Of a stretch of 64,000 nt of DNA, positions 11,573 to 23,275 are shown piece after piece (position 1 is the first letter of the stretch; every line of letters begins with the position of its first letter). The stretch spans positions 11,795,197 through 11,859,196 of the forward strand of contig OZ021725.1 in NCBI GenBank assembly GCA_963978545.1. Direction: 5' to 3'. The notes beneath the pieces were generated by a model, which made no database searches, was not told the origin of the DNA, and saw nothing but the letters and a program-made list of their open reading frames with translations. The DNA comes from Linyphia triangularis (Eukaryota; Arthropoda; Arachnida; Araneae; Linyphiidae). Made by a program: the position numbers and the translations under genes.

Positions 11573-11785
11573 TAGGAACCTGTTAGTTCCACATATCTTC
11601 CGGCCGACCAAACGGTATAGTGGTTTTGTTAGCATATATTAGCTTCTAGACTGCGAGGTTGCGGGTTCGAGTCCCGTGTAAGGCAAGGGTGTTTGTAAAT
11701 GTATTTTGGCTTGTCAAATGATGAAAATTTCGGCGCATTATAGCCCTCGTGTTGTTCACTGTGCCAGGTAATCTGATAACATTTA
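11573..11785 (+). mobile_element. tRNA-derived SINE, family A, copy 1
   Basis: The core GGCCGACCAAACGGTATAGT and the B box GGTTGCGGGTTCGAGTCCCG are followed by GTGTTTGTAAATGTATTTTG and a GGCGCATTATAGCCCTCGTG tail. Further copies are at 24690-24871 and 46076-46257. An extra TTTGTT is inserted in the tRNA-like head, and the CAACCAACC end is missing. Upstream it shares about 33 bp (TATAGGAACCTGTTAGTTCC and following) with the 46-kb copy, beyond the SINE itself. Confidence 0.8.
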
Positions 11786-11789
11786 CACG

Positions 11790-12359
11790 ATGGATCGAGT
11801 TTCGATACATGTTTTCTCAAAATCGTCTTTTTTCCCCAAAATAGTTGAGTATTCAGAGGAATTCTGTACTTTAAAGCAACAACTTTCTTCTTACATCAAA
11901 GATTTTTTTTTAGTTTCGTTGATGAATTTAAACTTTTCGATTTAAACTTAGCATATTCAACTTGTGTTTTGACATTATTCGAAGTCAACGTAATTAAACC
12001 AACACCACTGACTCACATTTTCTATCTTGAATGGAATTCCCGTTTACGCGTCAATGCAAAGGGGTTTTTCCCTGGTAACAAGTTGAATTGTAAAAACGAT
12101 GTAAGGAGAAAACAATTAAACTCGTTTTTTTTTTTTTTTTTTTTTAATTGTTTCTTTAATGTTTGTTACGATGAAAAAAATTCACATAAACTTCGACTTA
12201 AAAGATATACACTTCGAGATATGGAGATAACTTTGTGTTGAAAGACATTAATTTGTCTTAGGACCTAATGAAAACTTCGAGATATTTGACTTATGAGACC
12301 TCAAGTTATCACGAGTTGTCTGTTTAAAACAAATTCATGCTGAGAAATAAAGGTGCTTT
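11790..12359. other. No gene seen
   Basis: AT-rich sequence with a long T tract near 12126-12145. The frame at 11969-12241 crosses that T tract and has no recognisable content. Confidence 0.5.
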
Positions 12360-13345
12360 ATGTCAACAAGAACAAACATAGAAAATGTAAGCTATTCCGA
12401 TCTCGATAAACTAACTTTTAGGGTTCGAAAAATGGTCAAACGTTCCAAGCAATGGATATTCAAATTTTTCACTTCCAATATAGCGACAACTCTAATATTC
12501 GGTACAAATGCCAACAAGGACAAGTATCTAAAAAGAAAGCTATTCCAAAACCGATTGATGAATTTTTAAAGGACCCTCTGAGCGTCCAGTGAATGGACGA
12601 AATTGTACACTTGTTTTCCCTTAAATTATGTTTTATTTATTTTGTTTTAAATTTGTTTTAAATTATCCTCCTAATAAAAATATTTAAAACATATTTTATT
12701 TTAAATTTAATTTATAAATAAAAATATAAAATAAAAAAAATTGTCTATTCCTAGAAAAACTGGGGATCAAAGGAAGTATATATACGTCCATGACCGTCTG
12801 TGGGTTAAGGGACGAAAAGAGATCGAAACTTTCAAACTATACGGGGAATATTCCAATGTCCCATTTCCAAAACAGTCACAACTTTGACATTTGGAGCCAA
12901 GAGCAAACATAAACAAAGTAAGCTATTGCAATATCTTGATTAACTAATTTTAAAGAGTCAAAAGTGGGACAAATGTTCTACACTAGTACTATTCAAATGT
13001 TTCACTTCTATTAAAGAAGTCACATCTCTGAAAATTGGAACCAAAATCAATCACAGCTAGATATGCTATTCCGATCTCAATGAACTAATCTTAAGAGTTC
13101 GAAAAAGGATCGAAACGTTCCATACGAAGAATATTTCAATGCCCCACTTCCAAATTTATTCTTAACTATACAATGAACAGTCAACAAGGGCAAGTTTAGA
13201 TAAAGTAAGGTATTTCAATTTTGAAAAAAAAAATTTCAGGGGTCAAAGCGGCATCAAACGTCTGAAATGTGGAAAACTTAAATGTTTATTTTTTACTAAA
13301 ATGTATATGGTGAAATTTCGTAAGAAAGCAAAGGTATTCAGCTAG
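12360..13345 (+). mobile_element. Helitron-like 3' region with internal degenerate repeats
   Basis: The right end GGTATTCAGCTAG|T matches the Helitron CTRR-3' rule and the fuller terminus at 24488 (CGAAGCACGGGTATTTAGCTAG). Upstream, degenerate units repeat AAGCTATTCCGATCTCGATA, then a GGGTTCGAAAAATGG-like string, then TATTCAAATTTTTCACTTCC. They recur near 12400, 12915 and 13065 and again at 24216-24360. A TC start was not located. No helicase is present, so it is a non-autonomous or truncated copy. The left limit is approximate. Confidence 0.55.
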
Positions 13346-13867
13346 TAACCATATATTTATCATAAGCACACATACAATATAATAATCTTACTGTAATTTG
13401 ATCATGGATGGGATGTTATTGCTGTTTATTCTCTTTTGCCTTTACTGCTTTTATGGTATAATTTTAAATTCACGCCATTAAAAAGTCAAATATATGTAAA
13501 CTATGTCACTATGGATATAATATATTAAATGCAGGATGAAATCCAAAACAAAAAAATATTTTAGGAATGAATAAAAATTTATAAAACATCACAAATGGAA
13601 CCCTTTTAAAACTTAAAAAGTGGAAAAGAAAAGAAACCTACATGCAGTCAATTTTAAGTACAAAATAACGGAAAGAACAAGGTGCCTAGAGTGCAGTCGT
13701 ACAACCTGTAAGAAAATAAACATGAAAAAATATATTCCTAAATTTTCTTTAAAAACAAAAACAAAAAAACCCACGGTCTATAGAAAACTACTTTCGATTG
13801 TACATCTTAACATTGATTTCTATAAAAACCAAGTACTAATTTTCAAGTGGATTTCTTATTAGTTCTT
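13346..13867. other. No gene seen
   Basis: AT-rich spacer. A Lys-rich frame at 13620-13862 reflects A-rich DNA and matches nothing known to me. Confidence 0.5.
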
Positions 13868-14188
13868 TATCATCATTTCCTATCGTGGCTTGCTGAATAT
13901 AAGACCTTCAATCTAGCTGTCCTTTCTCCTGCAGCAACCCCTGCTTCTCTCCAGCTCGCCCATCCGACCTTACTTCTCTTGCTTTCAATCATCATTCTTC
14001 ACTAAGATGGCGTCTTTCATCTGGTGCCTAAGTGAAGGCAACGTTTGAATTTCATGACCTCTCATTTTCAAGACATGGCCCGTTAACCGCCATCTTCTAA
14101 TTTTAATTTTCACATCCATTAGTCTTAATTTTGTTTCTTGTAAGAGTATTTCATTTGTAACTGTGTTTGGCCAAAATATTTTTGCCAC
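13868..14188 (-). pseudogene. LINE ORF2 C-terminal remnant
   Basis: On the minus strand an open frame of 67 codons (14188 to 13985) contains NEILLQETKLR and IRRWRLTGHVLKM. This is the region after the reverse transcriptase domain that many non-LTR retrotransposons share (R-R-W-x-x-x-GHVLRM). After a frame change, the next segment still reads WREAGVAAGERTARL and then ends in stops with a TGATGATAA tail. That corresponds to the short tail and simple-repeat 3' end of RTE-like or related LINEs. The reverse transcriptase itself is absent, so this is a 5'-truncated dead copy, the usual state for LINE insertions. Confidence 0.65.
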
Positions 14189-14620
14189 TTAAAAAGTGCT
14201 TAATATAGCCATATTCCTCACCCTACTAACAAGAGAATATTAAGGCCACGTCAGATTTCCACCAGCCCCCATTAATTACTCACTGATCTTTGGCAGTAGT
14301 CGAGGTCCGAACTCATAATCCGCCGATCATGAGCGCTATTTTTATACACTTCCTTGATAATTATTATATATTTTTGCGGAGTGCCATATATCTTTAATAT
14401 TTGCTTTAATCTAACTAGTATTATTGATTTACTGAAGTCAATACAGTTCAAGCAGAGAATAGAATTACAGTATATAAGCATTGTTCAACTATGGTTAATA
14501 TACGATGGATTATCTATTTCTTATTAGTTGGCATGCTTCAAATAATTTTCTATCTTTGTTTAACATGTCCAAAACATTTTGAGCAAAATACGCCCAGTGC
14601 CTGAAGTTTAGCTGTAGCAT
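14189..14620. other. No gene seen
   Basis: AT-rich spacer; a 69-codon minus-strand frame (14272-14481) has no recognisable features. Confidence 0.5.
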
Positions 14621-15051
14621 CAGTGTGGTGGTGTCGTGTAAAAAATAATATATACATCACCTAGACAGAAAAGATCTCTTTTGTCTAGTGTTTAGTACAC
14701 CTTTCTTCTGATCTACGGGTTCCCGGTTTGATTCTCTGTTAGCGCACATATTTAATTTTGTGACCCGGACGTTGCTTGCATATGTGTTACTGTGAGTCGC
14801 CTAAGATTGCTTTCTGTATGGCAGAGAGTCGCCAATTATGCCAAGATGGTAGTAAGGAAGTCATGCAGTATTTTCAGAAGTTGCCGATAGATGGCAGCAT
14901 GATTCAGTTGTCCAGTAGTCAATAACGTAGCGATAGGCGTCGAACCGGGGACTCCTATATCATAAGACAGGAGCACTAACTACTATACAAAAGAGATCTC
15001 TGGTATCTAGGGGTTGTATCTGTTATTTGTACATGATACCACCACAATCAG
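14621..15051. repeat. Foldback element with tRNA-like arms
   Basis: The two ends are inverted copies. The left arm runs from CAGTGTGGTGGTGTCGTG through AAAAGATCTCTTTTGT to CGGGTTCCCGGTTTGATT. The right arm, read in reverse, runs from CTGATTGTGGTGGTATCATG through AGAGATCTCTTTTGT to GAGTCCCCGGTTCGACGCC. The arms are about 120 bp each around a 190-bp centre. Both contain a tRNA-like segment (TATAGTAGTTAGTGCTCC followed by a GGTTCGA B box). A third, single arm lies at 18194-18300. It could be two SINE copies inserted head to head or a MITE that captured a tRNA. Confidence 0.7.
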
Positions 15052-15895
15052 TTTAAAAATTAATCTCGAAGGATTTTAATATCAAATTCTAAAATTTAGT
15101 TTTAAAATAAAATACAATCCAAACTAAGCTTCAAGCAAAATTGTAAATAAAGCAAATGATGAATTTAAAATACATAAATCAAAATATAACGTAAAAAGAT
15201 AATGTTTCAAATGTAACCCCGGCTAAGTAAGAGTTATAATTTATATAATTACAAGGTTTTAATTGCTATTATATTTCAAGATTAATCTAAATTACGATTG
15301 TAATGTCACTCAATGAAAGTTAGTTTAAATTACAAAGAGCTTAGCATATCAAAAGAATACTTAACCCTATGAGTGTCATGTCTATGACGTCAAACTTGCT
15401 GTGTCAAAATTTGGAAAAACAACCAAACTGATGGTTAAAATTTTTATGCAAATATTATCTCTTTATAAATACAATTTTCACTTATGAGACATAGCTTGAG
15501 AATTTCACAATTTTTTTTTTTGTTACTCAACACCAGTAAGCTTTCAAAGAAACTATTTCGCCCACTCCCTTTGCTCACTGCAACTGCAACCATTTGCATC
15601 AAATTGTAGCGCGTGCTTTTATAATGTTCAAAATTTGTTTTTTTTTTATAAATTAAGTTTTATGCTACATTTGCAAATCCCGTTCTGCATGGAGAAAAGT
15701 GAAATTTGGTAAATTTACGTAGCCTTTTTTCAAAGGTAAATAATTTATTATACTGACATTTCCTTTCTGATTAAACGAGTTCTATCGTAACGTATTAACC
15801 CTTCAATTTCCTTCCAACGTATTTGTGATTTAGCTTCTACAGCAAACAATCCAGTTTGAGATATGCCTTTTTGACTTATATGTATTTGTTGGAAT

Positions 15896-15939
<44 letters not shown>

Positions 15940-16039
15940 ACTTGGCATTTATATATAAAGTATAACAGTGTTAAAACTGCAACAATACAATACTTAATGA
16001 ATATACTTCAAATGCATCATTCTCGGTGTTTATTAAAAA
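15052..16039. other. AT-rich, no gene seen
   Basis: It contains a lone TGACGTCA at 15385 and a T tract of about 37 bases at 15897-15933. The nominal frame across the T tract is an artefact of poly-Phe. Confidence 0.5.
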
Positions 16040-16130
16040 TCTATATATACAAAACTAAGTTGTCTGTACGTCTGAACCTTATACAAATCCACAATTTTGC
16101 ACCTAGAAGTACGAAATTTACAGCTGTATA
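16040..16130 (+). mobile_element. Candidate Helitron 5' terminus
   Basis: TCTATATATACAAAACTAAG followed by TTGTCTGTACGTCTG has the TC start and the TATATATA-AAAACTAAGTTG style of many arthropod Helitron 5' ends. No matching 3' end in the correct orientation and distance was identified, so this may be a fragment. Confidence 0.4.
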
Positions 16131-16463
16131 TATAACAGCTGCATGTTAACGAATTAAATTGGCTCTTAAAATGCAATGCTAATAAGTTGGTTCATAGTAA
16201 AAAAGTATATAATAATGTTCTCAAGTCGAGCTCTTCTGAAAAATGTACTTCACTACTTTTTATTTCAGTTGTTTGTTGCATTTATTAATGCTGTTTTTTT
16301 AAAAAAAATTTTTTTATCAATATTATGAATGCTTAAAAGTTATTTATATAATTTTTTTTACTGACGTTTATTTATAAATATCTATAAAACATATTCTTAG
16401 AGAATAATTTTTATGATTTCATTTTGAAACTTATTTTCAAATCAATGAAGTCTTATTTGTTTT

Positions 16464-16640
16464 CCCATCTGATGACTGTGGTTAGCTCTGGCCATGCATG
16501 CCAAAGGTGCCATGTTCGAATCACGAATAAGGCATGGATGTTCATTGTGGTTCGGAATCAACTTTGAGCTGTAGGTCCCATCCTCATTAACCGTCATTGT
16601 GTATAAGAATAGGTCGTTGAGCTCATAAACCAACCAACTT
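16464..16640 (+). mobile_element. tRNA-derived SINE, family B, copy 2
   Basis: The head GTGGTTAGCTCTGGCCATGC, the degenerate B box ATGTTCGAATCACG and the tail TAACCGTCATTGTG...AACCAACCAACTT match the copy at 7705 in order. The tRNA-like segment is slightly shortened. No clear target duplication is seen. Confidence 0.7.
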
Positions 16641-17112
16641 AATTGTTTAAAAATGAAAATACCTACATGAAATAATTTATCCTGTTTTTTTTGAGGAAAT
16701 ACATTGCCTAAAAATGAAATTTTAATCAGAATATTAGGTACTACCACATTACAATTTTTAACTTCCTATTATATTCAAAGTTGAAATAAAGTTTTTGTAT
16801 GACAATTTAGTGTTTGTATTTTAAATGTTTATTCCTTTAAACACGTACTGTTTTAATGTATTGCTTGTTGTGGTATTGAAATTATTTGAGATATGTTAGT
16901 ATATGAATATATTTCGGAGAATTTTCAACCCGAATAATCTACTATAAAAGATTTGAATATTAGTAATATTGAAAAAATCCAGTTATAATTTCAAGAATTT
17001 GCTGAAGTGTTTTAATTTAAATCTCACTCTCGGTGCTTTTACTTCATGAAATTAAATGTTGTATCTCTGGCCTGGAAGCCTAACAATTACCTTGAATAGC
17101 TTAGGCATCTCA
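16641..17112. other. No gene seen
   Basis: AT-rich to about 17040, then more balanced sequence leading into the frame described next. Confidence 0.5.
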
Positions 17113-17619
17113 CTAGTTGTAAAAGCTTGTAGGGTGGTGTCCCACAGCTTGAGTTTGGGTACTAGAACAAAAAGCCAGTCCCTCATCTACAGCAGAGATG
17201 ACAAGATATTGTCCTCTGAATCTCGTGATGCAGTAGGTTGGCATGGAGGCTTTTTCTGGAAGCTCACGGATACCTTTACCCACTGCATCCATGAAATTTT
17301 GACACTGCAGATACGTGAGTGCTGCCTTGTCCTCATGCTCCGTTGCTACTTGGAGACGAATGTCAGTGACTGCAGCTTTTTTATAACTGTGGACCACTGT
17401 TTCAACCTCTGTGGCCTTCTTTTTGGAGGGGGCTATCTTAGGAGTTTCACTCGCAGCTTGTTGCTTCTGGATGTGCTTGCCATAGCCTGCTCTTTGGTCT
17501 GGATGTTTTGGTTTTTTAAGGTGGCTGCTTACGCTTTCCTTAACTTTTTCCTCTGCGCTCCAGAAAGTCACTTGATATGAATGTTTGCGAGATCGCCCTC
17601 TAACTTGACCATTAGTGCA
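17113..17619 (-). other. Unidentified Lys-rich open frame, minus strand
   Basis: The minus strand is open from the codon after a TAG at 17620-17622 down to a stop at 17113 (about 168 codons). No ATG begins it; an internal GTG lies at 17571. The predicted peptide is basic and hydrophilic in its first half (EEKVKESVSSHLKKPKHPDQ; APSKKKATEVE). The second half is more globular (NFMDAVGKGIRELPEK; CITRFRGQYLVISAV). Base composition is clearly richer in GC than the neighbouring DNA, which suggests a captured or once-coding segment. A frame is open on the opposite strand too (17056-17580) but is rich in Cys, Leu and Phe and looks like a shadow. The TTGGCGAGATT motif at 17771 and 17837 also occurs in the LTR at 11.3 kb. 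It might be retroelement gag or a retroposed exon; I do not recognise it. Confidence 0.25.
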
Positions 17620-17622
17620 CTA

Positions 17623-18193
17623 CCTAGAGGATTAAACTCTTTTAGAGACATACAGAATCCAGTGATTCGTAATCAGAAACCAAGCCAAAGGTAAAGGATT
17701 CCAGATCAATTGGTTTTCAGCCAGCCAGTGCCTCCGAAGAAGACTGAATTAAATTAATAAATATAATCAGCTTGGCGAGATTTGCAGCATTATTAAAAAA
17801 ATTTATTTGCATACTGGGTTGTCGCCAAAAAGTTTTCTTGGCGAGATTTGCCCAGGCAAAATCGAAAAGTACCAAAATTTGCTTTCTTTCCTAAGCATCG
17901 AGTTAATATTAGTTGATTTAAAAAAGCATTTTCTGCCATTATAGTTAATGAAAAAATCACGTAATATAATTATAAAACTATTGACAATTTTACAAAAATA
18001 ATGTGCTTCATATTTATCTAGTAATTTTCATACTTTATAGATGGTTATATGTTACGAGATGTGTTATGTTAATGTTTAATTGTGTTTTTTGAAGAGTTGT
18101 ATTTAAAGTGAGTGTCAACTGTACCATAGAAACATGATATCTCAAAATATTATCTAAGGAATGCCATGAAATTTGTTGTTCTAAGTGTTGTAG
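17623..18193. other. No gene seen
   Basis: Two TTGGCGAGATT motifs about 66 bp apart (17771 and 17837) are the only notable strings; they resemble part of the LTR at 11.34 kb. The rest is AT-rich. Confidence 0.45.
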
Positions 18194-18300
18194 CTTTTTG
18201 CGTTCGCTGGGGATCGATCGTGCGACCTTTGCTTTCCCAGCCAGATGGACAAAAGAGATCTCTGGTCTCTAGATGTTGTATCTATTATTTGAGGTCACTA
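18194..18300 (-). repeat. Single arm of the tRNA-like foldback family
   Basis: CAAAAGAGATCTCTGGTCTC and TAGATGTTGTATCTATTATT match the right arm of 14621-15051. Upstream, the minus strand reads a tRNA-like segment with the B-box-like CACGATCGATCCCC. Only one arm is present, which favours the view that the 14.6-kb structure is two SINE-like units in opposite orientation. Confidence 0.6.
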
Positions 18301-18613
18301 CATGCCTGTATGTTACATTGTTACACCGATACACATGTTTTGAAAAGAAAACAAAGCTGTAGGACTATATTTAAATTTGTTATGGGCTTTTTAAGTGTAA
18401 ATTTTCAAAAAAATTAAGAAAAATTCATTATTGTTATGAATATTTTGCTCTGTTCTCATTTTAAAACACAACTTATGGAATTAAGTGAATAATGAAGATC
18501 AAGAAAGTTAAGTGATAATTTTTTTACTTATAGTGTTTTGTGAAGCATTAAAAATTCTTGTATTTTTTCTTTTAAAACACTAATATTTTTAAAAAAATTA
18601 ATTTTATAATATA

Positions 18614-19430
18614 CTAGCAGACCCGGCCACGCGTTGCTGTTTATTGCTAAGGTTTTTGTTATATTACATAGTAGTAAACTATTCAAGGGAAACGGTAGGA
18701 GAACACCAGTCATGGGGACACCTTGCTTTTTTACACAGATGCCATTTGTAAAAAAACATGGCGACCTCCATGATAGATTTTCTACTACCGTTGATATTGC
18801 GCAAAAACTAATACAAAAGAAATAAATTTTTATTTTTTTGTATTCAACTTTGTAACAAATGAATACATTACAAAGTTGTTAGTAAATAACACGTGACACT
18901 TCAACTTATAAATGAGGTAGGTAGGGCAGATAGTTTTAAATCTTTAACAATATTGTTTATTATTTTGAATTATAAATACTTTTAATTTCAATTTAATTTA
19001 GCACTAATCGGTGCACAATATTTTTGGTTAACCTGTCTTTAGCTAACACAAATAGATTCGACGGTCTTCCTACACGTGAACATGCAACATATAGTTGCCC
19101 ATGAGAAAAACATGGATTTTTCCAAATCTAAACCACAAATGGACATTGTTTGGCCTTGAGACTTATTTATAGACATGGCAAAAGCTAAACGAATTGGAAA
19201 CTGTAACCTCTTGAAGGGTATCGTAGATTCTGATGGTATCATCGGAATACGTGGCAACAGGACCACTTCTAATTTAAACTTTCCGGTTAAAATGGTAGCT
19301 TCAAGTATATTTCCGGTGATCTTTTTGATGACCAAACGCGTACCGTTGCATAATCAAGGTGGATTCAAATTACGCAGGAAAATAATAGGTGAACCAATCT
19401 TTAATCAAAGATTATGTGGTGGCATTACAG
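18614..19430 (-). pseudogene. Helitron remnant: PIF1-like helicase C-terminus and 3' end
   Basis: On the minus strand, 19420 to 19030 reads as the C-terminal part of the Rep/helicase protein of Helitrons. In order: PIIFLRNLNPP, a stop where Arg is usual, LCNGTRLVIKK, ILEATILTGKF, PRIPMIPSES, and the conserved RLAFAMSINKSQGQT of PIF1-family helicases. A one-base shift near 19100 moves the expected GQLYVACSR region into another frame. Downstream the minus strand ends with GCAACGCGTGGC (a near-palindrome that could form the terminal hairpin), CGGGTCTG and CTAG at 18614-18617 followed by T, as expected for a Helitron 3' end. The element is therefore dead, and its replication initiator part is not present in the window. 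Confidence 0.8.
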
Positions 19431-19780
19431 GTATTAACTATGTGATAATACTTACATGTATATATTTTAGTTGAAGATTTTTGAACAATGAAGCACTAAT
19501 AATTAAAAAGCAAGAAGAATTCCACTGTATTACTTTTATTATAATATGAATTCAATTTATACTTCAGTCTAAATAACACGTGGCCGGCTATGCTATTGCT
19601 CGATGAAAGGTTCATTGCTGCGCAAGCGTAAGATCGCTTCACACACTAAAAACTAATTGTAAGGAAAGCCTTAATATTAGAAGCTTCTCCCTTGTCGAGA
19701 AACAATAAAAAAAAAGCTCCGTTAATAATTATAGCACAACACTCCTTTAAGAATATTTTAACACGTGATGTTTGTAAAAA
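19431..19780. other. No gene seen
   Basis: AT-rich spacer between the Helitron remnant and the hAT-like element. Confidence 0.5.
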
Positions 19781-22668
19781 CAGGGCTGCCACAGGCGACT
19801 AAAAAGGCTACTAAAGCGACTATTTTAGTGGCCAGGCGACTATGGCGACTATTTCAATGAAAAAAGGGCCTAAAGCGACTATTTTTAACAAAACCTTCAA
19901 CTATTTTTGGACTGAGGCGACTATTTTTTAAGAATTTGGATACTGTCCGATGGTAGCACGAAAAAAAATCGGCTCTAAAGGTACTAACATTTTTCTCAAA
20001 ACTGTGATTTTTTTTTTAAGGTAGGAGAGAGCAAATACTACCGAAATAGTTCTTCATATTCGCGGGTACAGTGGTCATTTTGCTAGTTCGACGCGAGATG
20101 GTTGTTTTTGACGACAACCGCGATCATTTTCACCTGCCTGTTGTTCCAATGTTTTATCTTTCGCCGTGCAAGGCGCAAGAACATGCACTGTTATATTCTG
20201 AAATATCAAATTATTTCGCTTTATTTATTCTACTTAACAAAAAGGAATTTGTGGACAGCGCCCGAAAGAAAATGCTATCAGTATGGACAGAATTGATGTT
20301 ATATAGACGTTATGTCCGAGATTACTGACGATTTCGCCGTGTAGATCAATCAATGCAGAATTATTAGAATTTCCATGTTTTAGCTAAATTTATAAATAAT
20401 AAAATAATTTAAATTTTGAAGCAATTTAATTACTTTGAATGTAGCTTAAACAGGGTGGCGACAGAATCGGGAATTCAGGCAAATGTCAAGGTATTTCGTA
20501 AAATTACTCTTTAGTCAAGGAATTTTGAAATTTTTGAGTTTCCCTTCTCGCATTTCCCGTGCGTGTGCGGACATCTATCCCGGCTCGCGTCACAAGAAGT
20601 GGATGCCGTGTCGTCGGTGTTTTGAATAATACAGGCTTTTTCGTAAGTCTCTCAATATCTGGCTAGTTGGCCGATTTGGGAGTACAAAGTTTTCGACCTT
20701 TTCCTACACGCAGCAGCTGAGCCAAACTGGCCAATCCCCTGTCCTCGGCCCACAATCGCATGTTCTGTGTTTGTTTTTTCTTCTTTTTTTTTTTAACTTT
20801 CTGAAATCCCTGTTATTCTTGGAACAATTATTTACACATTATTTCTGTTAGATTTTTGGCTATCTTATAGCTTCGCGACCGTCGCCGCAATATTGTTAAA
20901 AAAAATCCTCAAACTTAAATCTGACTGCATCCTTTACAGACATGATTGCTTTTCTTCTTGACTTGTGTTTTTTGACAATGGAATATATTAGAACCCTAAA
21001 TTCCTTAATATTTCAAATTGATTCCATCATATTTTTTTATTAACCCTTTACAGCACTGTTAAAGATGTGCAACAAATCTATAGGCATTAATAAGCAAAAA
21101 GGGTTAGATCCTGTACTTGATTATTATTATTTTACTTTAATTTTGACATTTTACTAAACATAATTAACTGAAAGTGATATGTGTTTTTGATTTATATGTT
21201 TAATATAAATCAAACAGAGAATTGAAACATCCTCCTCCCCCTCCAAAAAATAAAAAATTTGAGTGTGCTACTGCATACATTCAGGCAAAGGGTCATGGAA
21301 TTTTTAAAAAAGTCCATGCATCTTTTTCCCCTGCCGAATGCTATGCTTGTCATGTTTCATGAAAACGATTTTTTGCCTCATTTAATATATACTTTAGTGG
21401 TTTAAGAAAACATTTTTGTTGTACAAAATTTTATTTCCATATATTTATGAGTAATTAATTTTTATAAGAAGCTGTTAATTTCAAGCCTTTCTTTTTCAAA
21501 ATCCGAAAGACGTAATTTTTTATGAAATATTATACCTAGAGAAATTTGTGACTGAATAGCAAAATGCTGATTATTTAAGTTTCATGCTCATGCATGCCCA
21601 AGTTTAGTAAATATGTGGAACACTGTTTAAAATTTATGTTATGAACAGGATACAGCCTATGATATATATTAAAGAAAACATGATTTATTTGTTTTATTTT
21701 TTAAATTAAAAGAAAAGTATTGTACTAGTTTCTTTTCTTTGAAGTTAGCAAGTATGGGTGTAGTTTGTAATTTTTTTTATGTTAATTTTGTACTTTTTTT
21801 TTTTTTTTTTATTAATGTTTTCCTTTTTCTCCCCCCCCCCCCCCCCCCTGCTCTAAAGATACTTGTTTTGATTTTTAGCAGAAATTCATATTTTGGTGCA
21901 ATTATACTTTGATAAGTAAATGTAATTGTAAATAGTCAAATTTATATATTTTTAAACTGGTCATATTTTCTTCGTTTTTTTAATGATAACGTTGACAGAG
22001 ATGCACATCAGGGAAGTTTCTGGAAATTAGGGAAATGTTGAGGAATTTTGTTTCTCAAATTCTGTAGCTATCCTGTTAAAAATTTAAAAACTGGTCTTAA
22101 TTAAATTCGCCTGTCACTGTTAATATATAGTATAATTGTTTAAACATAAAACTTTTTTTTCTGTCAAAAAGTTGTTTTACTTTGAAAATTAAAAATATAT
22201 ATATATATCTTGTTTTACCAATCGATTTTTACCGTCGCTTTTGCATGAAGTTTAGCTTTTTTTGCTTAGGTGCTGTCTGGGAGTACGGTTGAGTTGTCAA
22301 CTTCCATCGCATTATGCAAATACGATAACGCCCCCCCCCCCCTCCTCCCCCCCAAGACACATGCTTTTTACCGTATGGGATGTTATGTATTAGACACTAT
22401 TTTGAATTGAAAGAAGAGTGTCTCTGGGTTTTCGTGTTTATGTAAATCAACAGTTTTATTCCGATCTTGATGATAACTTAAAACCTTTAAAGCAAAAGGA
22501 AGGTCTTTACCGACTCAAAAAAACAATCGTTATGAAAAGTGAGGCTACTATTTTCAACGTCTGAGACTACTATTTTCAATGTTTGAGACTACTATTTTGG
22601 CTACTATTTTTAACATCTGAGGCTACTAAAGCAACTATTTTCAAAGCTTACAATCAGTGGCAGCCCTG
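19781..22668. mobile_element. hAT-like non-autonomous element (CAGGGCTGCCAC family), copy 2
   Basis: The termini are CAGGGCTGCCACAGGCGACT and, inverted at the right, CAGGGCTGCCACTGATTG. Subterminal GGCTACTATTTT motifs are abundant at both ends, as in 8286-10160. Removing the nested element at 20451-22075 leaves about 1.26 kb that aligns with copy 1, minus the minisatellite that copy 1 has. No transposase frame and no clear target duplication are seen (TGTAAAAA left, AAAGCAAA right). Confidence 0.8.
20451..22075. mobile_element. Nested element with CAGGGTGGC termini
   Basis: It starts CAGGGTGGCGACAGAATC and ends with the inverse of CAGGATAGCTACAGAATTTG. Host sequence on either side rejoins to match the uninterrupted homologue at about 9915-9950, and TTAAA is present on both flanks, which documents the insertion. 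Related termini bound a 386-bp element at 32390-32775. The interior holds C tracts (21833-21848) and no recognisable coding sequence. Confidence 0.75.
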
Positions 22669-22676
22669 AAAGCAAA

Positions 22677-23275
22677 ATTAGAAGGTCAAAACTACTTATG
22701 TTGAAACTTTCAGAGCTCTAGGCCTATTAGAAGTCACTTTTTGTGAAAATATTAATTAAAATTCATTACAAAAAATTTAAATTATAACGTTCTTTTTGTC
22801 AAAAGTCCAATCAGAAGGCCAAAACTATTTGTGTTGAAAATTTCAGAAATGTAGCCCAATTAGAAATCGCGTTGTAAAATATTTGTTAATTAATTAATTA
22901 AATTAATTAAAAAACAAATAAAATTTAAAAATTCTGTTTTTCAAAAGTCTAATTAGAAGTCCTTATGTTCAAAATGTCAGAGCTGTAGCCCTATTAGAAA
23001 TTGTTTTGTAAAATATTTATTAAAAAATTAATCAAAAGAGAACTAAATAAAAATTTGAACGTTCTTTTTGTCAAAAGTCCAATTAGAAGGCCAAAACTAT
23101 TTGTGTTGAAAATTTTAGAGCTGTAGCCTTATTAGAAATCACTTTGTAAAATATTTATTAGTTATTTAAACAAATTAATTAAAAAAGAACTAAATAAAAA
23201 TTTAAAATTCTGTTTTTCAAAAGACCAATTAGAAGGCCCAAACTACTTATGTTGAAAATTTCAGAACTGTAGCTC
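22677..23275. repeat. Tandem array, period about 131-147 bp, five units
   Basis: Units begin with ATTAGAAGGCCAAAACTA variants at about 22677, 22808, 22940, 23080 and 23226. Each runs through TGTTGAAAATTTCAGAGCTG and an AT-rich linker to TTCTTTTTGTCAAAAGTCC. An inverted monomer is recognisable at about 45030-45200 inside a large hAT-like element, so the array probably derives from that family. Confidence 0.8.

Noticed and set aside
15856..16149. 97-codon frame with a poly-Phe core
   Set aside because: It is created by a T tract of about 37 bases.
17056..17580. Plus-strand 174-codon frame
   Set aside because: Cys/Leu/Phe-rich composition and exact overlap with the more plausible basic minus-strand frame mark it as a shadow.
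21833..22351. C tracts as quadruplex or i-motif elements
   Set aside because: Single homopolymer runs without repeated spaced tracts; more likely slippage within the nested transposon.
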